Shown here: positions 42,386-51,022 of the stretch, piece after piece
Position numbering within the stretch: the first letter of the stretch is position 1
Layout of the letters: the number at the start of each line of letters is the position of its first letter
Origin: Eubacteriales bacterium
GTDB lineage: Bacteria > Bacillota > Clostridia > Lachnospirales > Lachnospiraceae
Length of the DNA: 63,814 nucleotides
Assembly (NCBI GenBank): GCA_030536575.1
Contig: JAUNPS010000017.1
Coordinates: forward strand, 1 to 63,814
Reading direction: 5' to 3'
Made by a program: the position numbers and the translations under genes
The notes under the pieces: model-generated
The model's input: the letters and a program-made list of their open reading frames with translations, nothing else
What the model was told of the DNA's origin: nothing
Database searches by the model: none

Positions 42386-43443
42386 GACCATGGGAAAAAA
42401 ATATCCGGCAGGTAGTGCCCTACGTTCCGGGAGAACAGCCAAACCAGATCGGCATGATTAAGTTGAACACGAATGAAAACCCCTATCCGCCCGCTCCGGC
42501 AGTAACCCAGGCATGGGAAGAGCTTGCGGCGGAAAACCTGCGTTTGTACCCGGATCCGGCCTGTCAGGAGCTCACACAGGCCCTGGCGGAGCATTACCAG
42601 GTAAACCCGGACGAGGTGTTTGTAGGAGTCGGTTCCGACGACGTGCTTGCAATGGCATTCCTGACGTTTTTTAACTCCGGAAAACCGATTCTGTTCCCGG
42701 ACATTACATATTCTTTTTATGATGTTTGGGCGGACGTCTTCCGGATTCCTTACGAATGCCAGCCCCTGGACGAAAATTTCCGGATCGTAAAAGAGGATTA
42801 CAAAAAGCCGAACGGCGGCGTGGTGTTCCCGAACCCGAACGCCCCTACCGGAATCTTACAAAGTCTTTCAGAGATGGAAGAAATCGTAAAGTGGAATCAG
42901 GACGTCATTGTGATCATTGACGAGGCATATATTGACTTTGGAGGACAGTCGGCGCTGGAATTGATTCACCGGTATGACAATGTGCTTGTGGTTCAGACCT
43001 TTTCCAAATCCCGCTCCATGGCCGGGATGCGCATTGGCTACGCCTTTGGAAACAGACAGCTCATCAAATATCTGAATGATGTGAAATATTCCTTCAATTC
43101 TTACACGATGAACCAGCCCGCCCTGCATCTGGGCGCGGCGGCGTTGAAGGACGAAGCCTATTTTCAGGAAACCTGCGGAAAAATCATTGCCACCAGAGAG
43201 CGCGTGAAAGAAGAACTGGCGGCGCTTGGCTTTACCTTTGGCGATTCCAAGGCGAATTTCCTGTTTGTGACCCATGAGAAAATCGCGGCGCGCGCCCTGT
43301 ACGAAGCCCTGAAGATCAAGAAAATCTATGTGCGCTATTTCAATAAGCCCCGGATTGACAACTATCTGCGGATTACCATCGGAACCGATGCGGAAATGGA
43401 CGCATTGCTGGCATTTTTGAAGGAATATGTGAAGGAGAATTAA
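42382..43443 (+). CDS. hisC: Histidinol-phosphate aminotransferase HisC (class I/II, PLP)
   Basis: A 353-residue PLP aminotransferase with the HisC N-terminus (LNTNENPYPP), IIDEAYIDF, PLP lysine in TFSKSRSMAGMRIGY and C-terminal RITIG. Not near other his genes, so it may act on another substrate such as phenylpyruvate or threonine phosphate. Translation is coupled to the DUF2156 gene (ATGA). Confidence 0.85.
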   Translation: MRPWEKNIRQVVPYVPGEQPNQIGMIKLNTNENPYPPAPAVTQAWEELAAENLRLYPDPACQELTQALAEHYQVNPDEVFVGVGSDDVLAMAFLTFFNSGKPILFPDITYSFYDVWADVFRIPYECQPLDENFRIVKEDYKKPNGGVVFPNPNAPTGILQSLSEMEEIVKWNQDVIVIIDEAYIDFGGQSALELIHRYDNVLVVQTFSKSRSMAGMRIGYAFGNRQLIKYLNDVKYSFNSYTMNQPALHLGAAALKDEAYFQETCGKIIATRERVKEELAALGFTFGDSKANFLFVTHEKIAARALYEALKIKKIYVRYFNKPRIDNYLRITIGTDAEMDALLAFLKEYVKEN

Positions 43444-43446
43444 TCG

Positions 43447-43947
43447 ATGACAGAAAGTCTTGTGGCATGGTTTACAACGAATCTGACAGGCCTTGTTTCG
43501 AAAGAAGCCATTGTGTTTATTATTTCCATGGTTCCGATCCTGGAACTGCGTGGAGGGCTTCTGGCGGCGTCTGCGCTGGGGATTGATATGGTGCGCGGAA
43601 TTGTCCTGTGCGTGATCGGAAACATTATTCCGGTTCCCTTTATCCTGCTCTTTATCACCCCGATTTTTAACTGGATGAAAGGGACGAAGCACTTAAAGCC
43701 TCTGGTGGATAAACTGGAAGGCAAGGCCATGAAAAAGAAAGACCAGATTGAAAAATATGAATTCTGGGGACTGGTGCTGTTTGTAGGGATTCCGCTGCCG
43801 GGAACCGGCGCGTGGACGGGATCTTTGATTGCCTCTTTGCTGGGAATTAAATTCAGAAAGGCATTTCCGGCGGTGATCGTGGGAATCTGCATGGCGACCG
43901 TCATTATGACAGTAATTTCCTACGGGATTTTAGGACAGGTATGGTAA
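43447..43947 (+). CDS. Small multidrug-export-type membrane protein
   Basis: A 166-residue protein with four to five helices and the family signatures [20 protein letters not shown] and [22 protein letters not shown]. The name comes from a weak annotation of the Sm_multidrug_ex family; transport has not been shown convincingly. It starts 3 bp after hisC. Confidence 0.85.
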   Translation: MTESLVAWFTTNLTGLVSKEAIVFIISMVPILELRGGLLAASALGIDMVRGIVLCVIGNIIPVPFILLFITPIFNWMKGTKHLKPLVDKLEGKAMKKKDQIEKYEFWGLVLFVGIPLPGTGAWTGSLIASLLGIKFRKAFPAVIVGICMATVIMTVISYGILGQVW

Positions 43948-43955
43948 AAAAACAG

Positions 43956-43984
43956 TTGCATTTTTTGCCTGTTCATGCTATAAT
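43956..43984 (+). promoter_or_regulatory. Promoter of rpmE
   Basis: TTGCAT (43956-43961), 17-bp spacer, TATAAT (43979-43984). Confidence 0.75.
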
Positions 43985-44026
43985 TCAATAGCTGTTTTAG
44001 AAGCGAAGGAAGACGAGGTGAAAATC

Positions 44027-44236
44027 ATGAAAGAAGGAATCCATCCGAGTTATCATCAGGCGACGGTTACCTGTAACTGTGGAAACACATTCGTAACCGG
44101 TTCTACAAAGAAAGATATCCATGTAGAAATTTGTTCCAAATGCCATTCATTCTACACCGGACAGCAGAAAGCTGCCCAGGCTCGTGGACGTATTGATAAA
44201 TTCAACAAAAAATATGGTCTTGGCGAAAACAAATAA
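44027..44236 (+). CDS. rpmE: 50S ribosomal protein L31
   Basis: A 69-residue L31 with [20 protein letters not shown] and [13 protein letters not shown]: the C-x-C and C-x2-C pair marks the zinc-binding (C+) form. ATG 44027 is preceded by GAGGTG. An in-frame GTG three codons earlier is unlikely. It has its own promoter and terminator. Confidence 0.95.
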   Translation: MKEGIHPSYHQATVTCNCGNTFVTGSTKKDIHVEICSKCHSFYTGQQKAAQARGRIDKFNKKYGLGENK

Positions 44237-44246
44237 GTCTGTGATG

Positions 44247-44280
44247 AACAGGTTGAGGTTGCGAAATCTCAACCTGTTTT
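44247..44280 (+). terminator. Intrinsic terminator of rpmE
   Basis: AACAGGTTGAG pairs with CTCAACCTGTT, 11 bp, followed by TTTT. Confidence 0.85.
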
Positions 44281-44288
44281 GCTATAAT
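44259..44288 (+). promoter_or_regulatory. Promoter of the DUF1385-prmC-prfA operon, overlapping the rpmE terminator
   Basis: TTGCGA (44259-44264), 18-bp spacer, TATAAT (44283-44288). The -35 lies in the loop of the terminator hairpin. Confidence 0.6.
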
Positions 44289-44329
44289 AGAAAACAGGAA
44301 CCCATTCAATCCAAAGAGGAGATGAAAAA

Positions 44330-45346
44330 ATGAAATCATCAAATATCGGCGGACAGGCAGTCATGGAAGGCATCATGATGAAAAGCGGGGACGATTACGC
44401 CGTCGCAGTCCGCAAACCCGACAAAGAAATCGAGGTCAAAGTCAGTACCTACAGTAACTTCATCAAAAAGCACAAAGCCTTTTTCTCCCTCCCCATCGTG
44501 CGGGGCGTCTTTAACTTCGTAGACTCCCTGGTTCTCGGCATGTCCTGCCTGACCTGGTCCGCGAACTTCGCCCTGGAAGACGCCGAAGAGGAAGAACCCG
44601 GAAAAGTGGAAAAAGCCCTGGACAAAGCCACGAACGGAAAGACGAACGATCTGCTTCTGGGCCTCACCGTCGCCTTTTCCATCGTCATGTCCGTTGCGAT
44701 TTTCATGATGCTGCCGTACTTTATTTCCACCCTTCTCCAGAAAGTGACCAGCTCCACGACGCTCATCACCCTAGCCGAAGGAGCGCTCCGCATCCTGATC
44801 TTTGTCGCCTACATCCTTCTGATCTCCAGAATGAAAGACATCCAGCGCGTTTTCATGTATCACGGCGCCGAACACAAATGCATTAACTGCATCGAACACG
44901 GCCTGGATCTGACCGTCGAAAACGTTATGAAAAGCTCCAAAGAGCACAAACGCTGCGGAACCAGCTTCCTTTTGATCGTCATGATCATCAGCATCATTTT
45001 CTTCCTGTTTATCCGCGTGGAATCCCCGCTGTGGCGCGTGGTCACCAGACTTCTGCTGATCCCGGTCATTGCAGGCGTATCCTACGAATTTATCCGCCTT
45101 GCAGGAAACAGCGACAGTAAGTTCGTAAACCTGTTAAGCAAGCCTGGCATGGGCATGCAGCATCTGACGACAAAAGAACCGACGCCGGACATGGTGGAAG
45201 TTGCCATCGCCGCCGTCGAAGCCGTATTCGACTGGAGAGCCTACCTGACTGAGAACTTCGGAAAAGTTTACACGGAAGAAGAACGGAAAAAAACCATAGA
45301 AGCCCATGTAGTCCGGGACGGAGAAACGGCTGAGGCCGCCGTATGA
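44330..45346 (+). CDS. DUF1385 family membrane protein
   Basis: A 338-residue protein with the DUF1385 signature SNIGGQAVMEGIMMKSGDDYAVAV, four to five helices, and FMYHGAEHKCINCIEHG followed by EHKRCGTSFLLIV. Histidine and cysteine conservation suggests a metal-bound membrane enzyme, function unknown. In many Firmicutes it lies between rpmE and prmC/prfA, as here. Overlaps prmC by 4 bp. Confidence 0.9.
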   Translation: MKSSNIGGQAVMEGIMMKSGDDYAVAVRKPDKEIEVKVSTYSNFIKKHKAFFSLPIVRGVFNFVDSLVLGMSCLTWSANFALEDAEEEEPGKVEKALDKATNGKTNDLLLGLTVAFSIVMSVAIFMMLPYFISTLLQKVTSSTTLITLAEGALRILIFVAYILLISRMKDIQRVFMYHGAEHKCINCIEHGLDLTVENVMKSSKEHKRCGTSFLLIVMIISIIFFLFIRVESPLWRVVTRLLLIPVIAGVSYEFIRLAGNSDSKFVNLLSKPGMGMQHLTTKEPTPDMVEVAIAAVEAVFDWRAYLTENFGKVYTEEERKKTIEAHVVRDGETAEAAV

Positions 45347-46191
45347 CGTACCGGCAGGCCCTGAAGCATGGGGAAAACGCTCTTGCTGAAAAACAAGTAC
45401 CGGACGCCGGTATCGACGCCTGGTACTTGCTGGAATATACCTTGAAGCAGACCGGCCTTCCAAATGCGGGCCGTACCTGGTATCTGCTCCACGCCGACGA
45501 AGAAATTCCGGAAGAAATCCTGGCGCAGTACCGGGAGCTCCTGGAAAAACGGGGAATGCGCATCCCGCTGCAGCATCTGACCGGGGAGCAGGAATTTATG
45601 GGAATTCCCTTTCTGGTGAATGAACATGTCCTGATTCCGCGGCAGGATACGGAAATCCTGACAGAAGAAGCTTTGAGAATCCTGCATCCGGGAATGCGGG
45701 TGCTGGACATGTGTACCGGTTCCGGCTGCATGATTATCAGCCTGGCAAAATTAAAGCCCGGCATCCATGCGTCAGCCTGCGATTTATCCGAAAAAGCGCT
45801 GGAAGTTGCCAGAGAAAACGACCGCAGGCAGCAGACCGGCGTGCGGTTTTTCCAGGGCGATTTGTTCGAGACAGTGGAAGGCGCTTACGACGTAATCGTG
45901 TCGAACCCGCCCTACATTCCGACAGCAACGATTGAAACCCTGATGGACGAGGTGCGCGGCCATGAACCCCGCATGGCCCTCGACGGCCGGGAAGACGGCC
46001 TGTATTTCTACAGACGCCTGGCTGAGGAGAGCAAAGCCCATTTAAAGCCCGGCGGATACCTGTTTCTGGAGATCGGTTCCGACCAGGGAGAAGAAGTGAA
46101 AAACCTGCTGACCCAAGCAGGCTTTTGTAATGTTTCCATAAAGAAAGATTTGGCCGGATTGGATCGCGTCGCAGCCGGAAAGCTCGGATAA
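45343..46191 (+). CDS. prmC: Release factor N5-glutamine methyltransferase PrmC
   Basis: A 282-residue SAM methyltransferase that methylates the GGQ glutamine of release factors. It has SAM motif [16 protein letters not shown] and catalytic NPPYIP. The target, RF1, is encoded by the next gene. It has the N-terminal helical domain ([13 protein letters not shown]). Confidence 0.93.
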   Translation: MTYRQALKHGENALAEKQVPDAGIDAWYLLEYTLKQTGLPNAGRTWYLLHADEEIPEEILAQYRELLEKRGMRIPLQHLTGEQEFMGIPFLVNEHVLIPRQDTEILTEEALRILHPGMRVLDMCTGSGCMIISLAKLKPGIHASACDLSEKALEVARENDRRQQTGVRFFQGDLFETVEGAYDVIVSNPPYIPTATIETLMDEVRGHEPRMALDGREDGLYFYRRLAEESKAHLKPGGYLFLEIGSDQGEEVKNLLTQAGFCNVSIKKDLAGLDRVAAGKLG

Positions 46192-46232
46192 GCGCCTGCC
46201 GATCAGGCGCAGAAAAAGAGGAGGAGAAAAAC

Positions 46233-47306
46233 ATGTTTGACAGACTGGAAGATTTGGTAATCCGGTTCGAAGAAATCATGAGTGAATTAAATGAACCTTC
46301 GGTGGTCAACGACCAGGGGCGTTTCCAGAAACTGATGAAGGAACAGAGCGACCTGCAGCCCCTCGTAGACGCCTACAAAGAATATAAAAACTGCAAACAG
46401 ACCGTAGAAGACAGCGTTTCCATGCTGGGCGAAGAGTCCGACGAGGAAATGCGAGAAATGCTCAAAGAAGAACTGAACGACGCCAAGGACCGCATCGAGG
46501 AGCTGGAGCACGAACTGAAAATCCTCCTTCTCCCCAAGGATCCGAACGACGATAAGAACGTTATCGTTGAAATCCGCGCGGGCGCAGGCGGCGACGAAGC
46601 GGCCCTCTTTGCGGCGGAAGTATACCGCATGTACGTAAAATACGCGGAAACCCGCAGATGGCGCACGGAAACGATGAGCCTGAACGAAAACGGAATCGGC
46701 GGCTTTAAAGAAGTCACCTTCATGATTACCGGACAGGGCGCTTATTCCCGGCTGAAATACGAAAGCGGCGTCCACCGGGTGCAGCGTGTGCCGGAAACGG
46801 AATCCGGCGGAAGAATTCACACTTCCACCATTACCGTTGCCATCATGCCCGAAGCGGAAGAAATCGACTTCCACCTGGATATGAACGACTGTAAATTCGA
46901 TGTGTTCCGGGCGTCCGGAAACGGCGGCCAGTGCGTAAATACCACGGACTCGGCGGTTCGCCTGACCCACATTCCGTCCGGAATCGTCATTTCCTGCCAG
47001 GACGAAAAGTCCCAGTTAAAGAATAAGGACAAAGCCCTGAAGATCCTGCGCTCCCGTCTGTACGAGATGGAGCTTGCCAAGCAGCACGATGCCGAGGCGG
47101 AGGCCCGCAAGAGCCAGATCGGAACCGGCGACCGTTCCGAAAAGATCCGGACTTATAACTTCCCGCAGGGGAGGGTGACGGAGCATCGGATTAAGCTGAC
47201 GCTTTATAAGATCGATGGGGTGATGAATGGGGAGCTGGATGAGATTATTGACAGTTTGATTGCGGCGGATCAGGCGGCGAAGCTGGCGAATATGAGTGAA
47301 AATTGA
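46233..47306 (+). CDS. prfA: Peptide chain release factor 1
   Basis: A 357-residue class I release factor with [16 protein letters not shown] in domain 1, the GGQ catalytic loop ([10 protein letters not shown]) and the downstream [13 protein letters not shown] block. It terminates translation at UAA/UAG. AGGAGGAG precedes the ATG. The last 140 bases become G-rich in third positions. Confidence 0.95.
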   Translation: MFDRLEDLVIRFEEIMSELNEPSVVNDQGRFQKLMKEQSDLQPLVDAYKEYKNCKQTVEDSVSMLGEESDEEMREMLKEELNDAKDRIEELEHELKILLLPKDPNDDKNVIVEIRAGAGGDEAALFAAEVYRMYVKYAETRRWRTETMSLNENGIGGFKEVTFMITGQGAYSRLKYESGVHRVQRVPETESGGRIHTSTITVAIMPEAEEIDFHLDMNDCKFDVFRASGNGGQCVNTTDSAVRLTHIPSGIVISCQDEKSQLKNKDKALKILRSRLYEMELAKQHDAEAEARKSQIGTGDRSEKIRTYNFPQGRVTEHRIKLTLYKIDGVMNGELDEIIDSLIAADQAAKLANMSEN

Positions 47307-47320
47307 GAGGAAGAGAGAAT

Positions 47321-47360
47321 ATCCCTGCTTGGGCCTGAGCGGCTGCGGCAGGGTATTTTT
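47321..47360 (+). terminator. Terminator after prfA
   Basis: CCCTGC (47323-47328) pairs with GCAGGG (47348-47353), extended by A/T pairs across a one-base bulge, then TATTTTT. Confidence 0.6.
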
Positions 47361-47381
47361 CAATGAGCGCGGAGGTGAAGA

Positions 47382-47624
47382 ATGGAAGGCAGCGAAGAAA
47401 GAATTAAAAATGTAAACGAACTTGAATTTGTCATATTTTGTATTGAAAATACGGCAGAGAGACTGGGCGTGGACGCCAGGCTGGTCTATGAGGCACTGGC
47501 GAAGAAGAGCGGTATTCTGAATGGCTACCTTGTGCCGGAGTACGAAATTTTGCATACACAAAGCAAAGAGTATATTGTGGACGACATTCTGGAACTGATG
47601 AAAGAAAGAGGGGTGGAAGTTTGA
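47382..47624 (+). CDS. DUF3791 protein, putative antitoxin-like partner (first)
   Basis: An 80-residue protein with the DUF3791 pattern: LEFVIFCIENTAERLGVDARLVYEALAKKSGILNGYLVPEYEILH, then DDILELMKERGV. Such proteins sit next to DUF3990 genes. It overlaps the DUF3990 start by 4 bp, implying coupled translation. No promoter consensus is obvious in the short gap after the prfA terminator. Role as an antitoxin is inferred from arrangement only. Confidence 0.75.
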   Translation: MEGSEERIKNVNELEFVIFCIENTAERLGVDARLVYEALAKKSGILNGYLVPEYEILHTQSKEYIVDDILELMKERGVEV

Positions 47625-48094
47625 TTGTATATCACGGCTCTTATTTGGAAATTCCCAAACCTGACATAAAGCATTCCAGATTAAATGTGGATTTTGGACG
47701 AGGTTTTTATACGACGCCAATCTATGGACAGGCGGAGAAGTGGTGTGGAAAATTTAAACGCCGCGGAGGGAAGGGAGTTATTTCCTGCTATGAATTTGAT
47801 GAAAGAGCATATCAGGAACAAAAAGTGCAGATTTTTCAGTCGTATTCCGAGGAATGGCTGGACTTTATCCTTGCATGCCGCCAGGGAAAGGATGCTTCAG
47901 ATTATGAGATCGTAGTCGGCGGTGTGGCGAATGATAAAGTATTTAATACAGTAGAACTTTATTTTGACAACTTGATCGATAAAACAGAAGCAATCAAACG
48001 GCTGCGCTATGAAAAGCCAAATCTGCAGATTTGTTTTCGGACAAAAGCTGTGATTGAAAAGTATCTGCATTTTGAAGGGAGCAAAGAGGTATGA
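47621..48094 (+). CDS. DUF3990 protein, putative ADP-ribosyltransferase-fold toxin
   Basis: A 157-residue protein starting MIVYHGSYLEIPKPDI and continuing SRLNVDFGRGFYTTPIYGQAEKW, with SDYEIVVGGVANDKVF later. The YHGS block, DFGxGFYTT block and late acidic strand recall ADP-ribosyltransferase folds, to which I believe DUF3990 is distantly related. The start codon is TTG, overlapping the previous stop, with GAGGGGTGG upstream. It lies between two DUF3791 genes. Toxicity is inferred, not shown. Confidence 0.7.
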   Translation: MIVYHGSYLEIPKPDIKHSRLNVDFGRGFYTTPIYGQAEKWCGKFKRRGGKGVISCYEFDERAYQEQKVQIFQSYSEEWLDFILACRQGKDASDYEIVVGGVANDKVFNTVELYFDNLIDKTEAIKRLRYEKPNLQICFRTKAVIEKYLHFEGSKEV

Positions 48095-48300
48095 ATGCAA
48101 ACCCGATTCTGCTGCAAAAAAAATATGCCCGCGTGATAGAAAGATTTTCGGAAAAAGCAGGAATTTCCCTGGATGACGCACTTGATTTTTTTTATCATTC
48201 GGAAGTCTATAGCTTGGTCAGAGAAGGCATTTCAGACATGCATTGCATGAGCGATGAATATCTGGCGGAAGAATTAGAAACAGAATATCGAAAAAAATAA
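48091..48300 (+). CDS. DUF3791 protein (second)
   Basis: A 69-residue DUF3791 protein: VIERFSEKAGISLDDALDFFYHSEVYSLVREGISDMHCMSDEYLAEELETEY. Distinct in sequence from the first copy. Its ATG overlaps the DUF3990 stop (ATGA), so all three genes form one coupled unit closed by a terminator. Confidence 0.75.
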   Translation: MNANPILLQKKYARVIERFSEKAGISLDDALDFFYHSEVYSLVREGISDMHCMSDEYLAEELETEYRKK

Positions 48301-48303
48301 GAC

Positions 48304-48346
48304 AACCCTGTGTTGACTCCACAAAGTCACCACAGGGTTCTTTTTA
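48304..48346. terminator. Terminator between convergent DUF3791 and XRE genes
   Basis: AACCCTGTG/CACAGGGTT (48304-48312 with 48331-48339) with inner TGACT/AGTCA stem and CTTTTT on the plus strand. Probably serves both directions. Confidence 0.8.
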
Positions 48347-48365
48347 TCTCAAACTCCCTCATCCC

Positions 48366-48668
48366 TCAATGCGGGCAGCATTTGTCCGGCCTATATTTCT
48401 TCATATCATTAATCACCTGCTGTACATGCGCGATTTCCTCGACCGTCAGTCCCTTTACCTCAATAAAACATCTCTGATCCAATTCTAAAAGATAATCACA
48501 ACTCACCGAGAAATAATTCGAAATCCGAATAAGCATATTAATTGACGGAAGTATATTATTATTTTCCCAATTTGAAACTGCCTGCTTCGTAACCCCCAGC
48601 TTCTGCGAAAGCTGAACCTGGGATAAACCATAAGATTTTCTTAAACTTTGCACAATATCGCCAAACAT
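48366..48668 (-). CDS. XRE family transcriptional regulator
   Basis: A 100-residue protein with an N-terminal helix-turn-helix (LRKSYGLSQVQLSQKLGVTKQAVSNWENNNILPS) and a C-terminal helical part ending KCCPH. AAAAGGAGG lies upstream of the ATG. It diverges from the capsule operon, whose promoter at 48710-48738 contains a 7-bp inverted repeat, a likely binding site. It is a probable repressor of the polysaccharide genes; control of the convergent DUF3990 unit is less likely. Confidence 0.85.
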   Translation of the reverse strand: MFGDIVQSLRKSYGLSQVQLSQKLGVTKQAVSNWENNNILPSINMLIRISNYFSVSCDYLLELDQRCFIEVKGLTVEEIAHVQQVINDMKKYRPDKCCPH

Positions 48669-48709
48669 TTTAACCTCCTTTTCTATAAAAATAATTCAAC
48701 CGAAAACTA

Positions 48710-48743
48710 TTTACAAAATACTAAAGTCAATGTATAATTGACT
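48710..48743 (+). promoter_or_regulatory. Polysaccharide operon promoter with overlapping operator-like dyad
   Basis: TTTACA (48710-48715), 17-bp spacer, TATAAT (48733-48738). A perfect inverted repeat AGTCAAT/ATTGACT (48725-48731 with 48737-48743) brackets the -10 box, so a bound dimer would block polymerase. The nearest candidate protein is the divergent XRE regulator. Confidence 0.7.
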
Positions 48744-48780
48744 CTATCCGAAAGAACGATGAAATGGGAGCGTTTGCGTA

Positions 48781-49494
48781 ATGAAATTATGTGACATTCA
48801 TTGCCACGTCCTTCCAGGAGTGGACGATGGAGCGAAAACAATGAAAGAAACCCTGGACGTACTGACAGAAGCCGTAAAGCAGGGAAGCGGCAGTATGATT
48901 GTGACGCCTCATTATCATCCGGGAAAATACCGTGTAAACAGCAGCCAGGTGCTGGAAAAACTCGACGAAGTACGTCTGGCCTGCCGGCAGGAAGGGCTGG
49001 ACATTACTTTATATTCTGGACAGGAATGCTATTACTATTCCGGTCTTGTGGAACAGCTCGACCGCGGAAAAGTTCTGACTCTGGCAGGAAGCCGCTATGT
49101 TCTGGTGGAATTTGAACCAGAGTGCCCCTTTACCCGCCTTCAAAAAGGCCTGCGCGATTTACACAGCAGCGGATACGAACCGATTCTGGCCCATTTTGAG
49201 CGGTATGACTGCCTGCGCGACGAGAGCAATCTCAGATGGGTAAAAGAATGCGGGTTCCGCCTGCAAATGAACTATGACACCCTCCTCCAGAAAGAAGTTT
49301 TCTTTCGAAAACAGCCCTGGAAAGGCATGGTGCGTCAAGGAATCGTGGACTTTCTCGGAAGCGACTGCCACGGTACGCATTTCCGCCCGCTGCACGCCCG
49401 CGAAATGCAGAAATGTGTGGACAGCCTCCTGACGCCGTCCCAAAAAGAAAAACTCCTGGAAACAAACGTCAACCGGATACTGAAAAAGGAATGA
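48781..49494 (+). CDS. cpsB: PHP-type tyrosine-protein phosphatase (CpsB/YwqE)
   Basis: A 237-residue PHP phosphatase with metal ligands in DIHCHVLPGVDDGA, MIVTPHYHP, PILAHFERY and FLGSDCHGT. It dephosphorylates the BY-kinase encoded two genes later and thus tunes polymer length. First gene of the polysaccharide operon. Confidence 0.92.
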   Translation: MKLCDIHCHVLPGVDDGAKTMKETLDVLTEAVKQGSGSMIVTPHYHPGKYRVNSSQVLEKLDEVRLACRQEGLDITLYSGQECYYYSGLVEQLDRGKVLTLAGSRYVLVEFEPECPFTRLQKGLRDLHSSGYEPILAHFERYDCLRDESNLRWVKECGFRLQMNYDTLLQKEVFFRKQPWKGMVRQGIVDFLGSDCHGTHFRPLHAREMQKCVDSLLTPSQKEKLLETNVNRILKKE

Positions 49495-49505
49495 TAGGGG
49501 AAGCT

Positions 49506-50219
49506 ATGGAGAATTTTACAGAACAACAGTCATTGTCCAACTTTGACGAAGATGAAATTGAGATTGATCTGCGGGAAGTTTTCTATCTTTTATTAGGAAA
49601 CTGGAAAACAATCTTCCTGGCGATGCTCATTGGAGCCGTGATTACAGGAAGCTTCCATGTCTTTTTTATGCCCGCATCCTATCAGGCGGACGCCGAAATC
49701 TATATCACAAACAAAGATTCCCTGGTAACCTTGTCTGATCTGCAGTTAAGCGCCGCATTGACAGACGACTACGCCAAAATCATCAAAAGCCGTACCGTCC
49801 TGAAAAGGGTCATCCAGGAATTGGAACTGGATCTGACCTACAAAGAACTCCAGGAACTGGTCGAAGTGACAAATCCGGATTCCACCCACATTATTGATAT
49901 CAAAGTGACCTGCGGAGATCTGGAACTGAGCCGGAATATCGCCAATGCCCTGCTGAACATCAGCGTCCAGCAGATCTACCAGATCATCGGCAGCAGCGAA
50001 CCCACCGTGATCGACTATTCCGAAGCGGAAGCCGTGGAAAACGTCACGCCGAGCTTTACGATGTTCCTGCTCATCGGCGCTTTTGCAGGCGCGTTGATCG
50101 TCTGTGCCGTCCTGATTATTCGGATGCTGCTGAACACGACCATCAAGAGTGAGGAAGAAATGGAACGCTATCTGAACCTTCCGGTTCTGTCAGCCATTCC
50201 ATATTACAGAGAAAAATAG
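49506..50219 (+). CDS. cpsC: Wzz/CpsC-type chain-length regulator and kinase activator
   Basis: A 237-residue protein with helix 1 (WKTIFLAMLIGAVITGSF) and helix 2 (FTMFLLIGAFAGALIVCAVL) around an extracellular loop, ending EEEMERYLNLPVLSAIPYYREK, the cytoplasmic tail that activates the partner kinase. Start ATG 49506 after AGGGGAAGCT; an overlapping upstream frame is not used. Confidence 0.9.
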   Translation: MENFTEQQSLSNFDEDEIEIDLREVFYLLLGNWKTIFLAMLIGAVITGSFHVFFMPASYQADAEIYITNKDSLVTLSDLQLSAALTDDYAKIIKSRTVLKRVIQELELDLTYKELQELVEVTNPDSTHIIDIKVTCGDLELSRNIANALLNISVQQIYQIIGSSEPTVIDYSEAEAVENVTPSFTMFLLIGAFAGALIVCAVLIIRMLLNTTIKSEEEMERYLNLPVLSAIPYYREK

Positions 50220-50254
50220 CGGGTGAAACTGCAAAAGAAAGAGAGCTAAGAAAC

Positions 50255-51022
50255 ATGGATCAAAATCAACAGTGGAAGGCGGAAAACTACGGGCCCAACT
50301 ACGGACGCCGCATTGTGACACCCCAGGCCGAACCGCTTCCTTTTCAGGTACGGGAAGCGATCAACGTCCTTCGGGGAAATATCCAGCTAAGCGGTTATGA
50401 CTTAAAAACCATTGCAATTACCAGCGCCCTGGCCCATGAAGGAAAATCCTCCATCGCGTTTCGTCTGGCAAAGAGCATGGCAGGCATCAACAAAAAGACG
50501 CTCTACTTAGACAGCGATATCCGCAATTCCGCCACCCTCTCCAGATATCATATCCAGCAGAAAACCGAAGGTCTCAGCGAATTCCTCTGCGGCCGGGTTT
50601 CCATGCAGGACATTATCTATAAAACGGACGACCGCTGGTTGGATATGCTCTTTACGGGAGCCGTTGCGCCGAATCCCAGCGAGCTGATTTCCGGCCCGCT
50701 TTTCGGGGAACTGATGGCTTACGTGCGGGAAAAGTACGACTATGTGATCGTAGATACCCCGCCAGTGAATCCGGTCATAGACGGAACCCTGATTGCAAAG
50801 CATTGCGACGGAACCATTCTGGTTGTGGAAAGCGGCCTGACCGAGCGCAGTCAGTCCATCCATGCCAAACGGCAGTTAGAATATGCGGGGATCAAAATCC
50901 TTGGCGCAGTCTTAAATAAAGTAGGAACAAAGAAAAGCGGTTATGGCTATGGTTACGGCTATGGCTACGGATATGGTTATGGCTACGGAACAGAAGCAGA
51001 AGACAATAAGAAGAAAAAATGA
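50255..51022 (+). CDS. cpsD: BY-kinase (CpsD/YwqD tyrosine autokinase) with Gly-Tyr tail
   Basis: A 255-residue P-loop tyrosine kinase: Walker A ALAHEGKSS, Walker A' LYLDSDIRNS, Walker B YVIVDTPPVNP. The C-terminus carries eight consecutive Gly-Tyr pairs (bases 50939-50986) before an acidic/lysine end; this is the autophosphorylated tyrosine cluster. It works with the CpsC-like activator and CpsB-like phosphatase upstream. Overlaps the LCP gene by 4 bp. Confidence 0.92.
   Translation: MDQNQQWKAENYGPNYGRRIVTPQAEPLPFQVREAINVLRGNIQLSGYDLKTIAITSALAHEGKSSIAFRLAKSMAGINKKTLYLDSDIRNSATLSRYHIQQKTEGLSEFLCGRVSMQDIIYKTDDRWLDMLFTGAVAPNPSELISGPLFGELMAYVREKYDYVIVDTPPVNPVIDGTLIAKHCDGTILVVESGLTERSQSIHAKRQLEYAGIKILGAVLNKVGTKKSGYGYGYGYGYGYGYGYGTEAEDNKKKK

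Noticed and set aside
50939-50989. Microsatellite or assembly artefact at the Gly-Tyr tract
   Set aside because: The codons alternate irregularly (TAT/TAC, GGT/GGC/GGA), so the DNA is not a perfect repeat, and tyrosine-rich tails are expected in BY-kinases.
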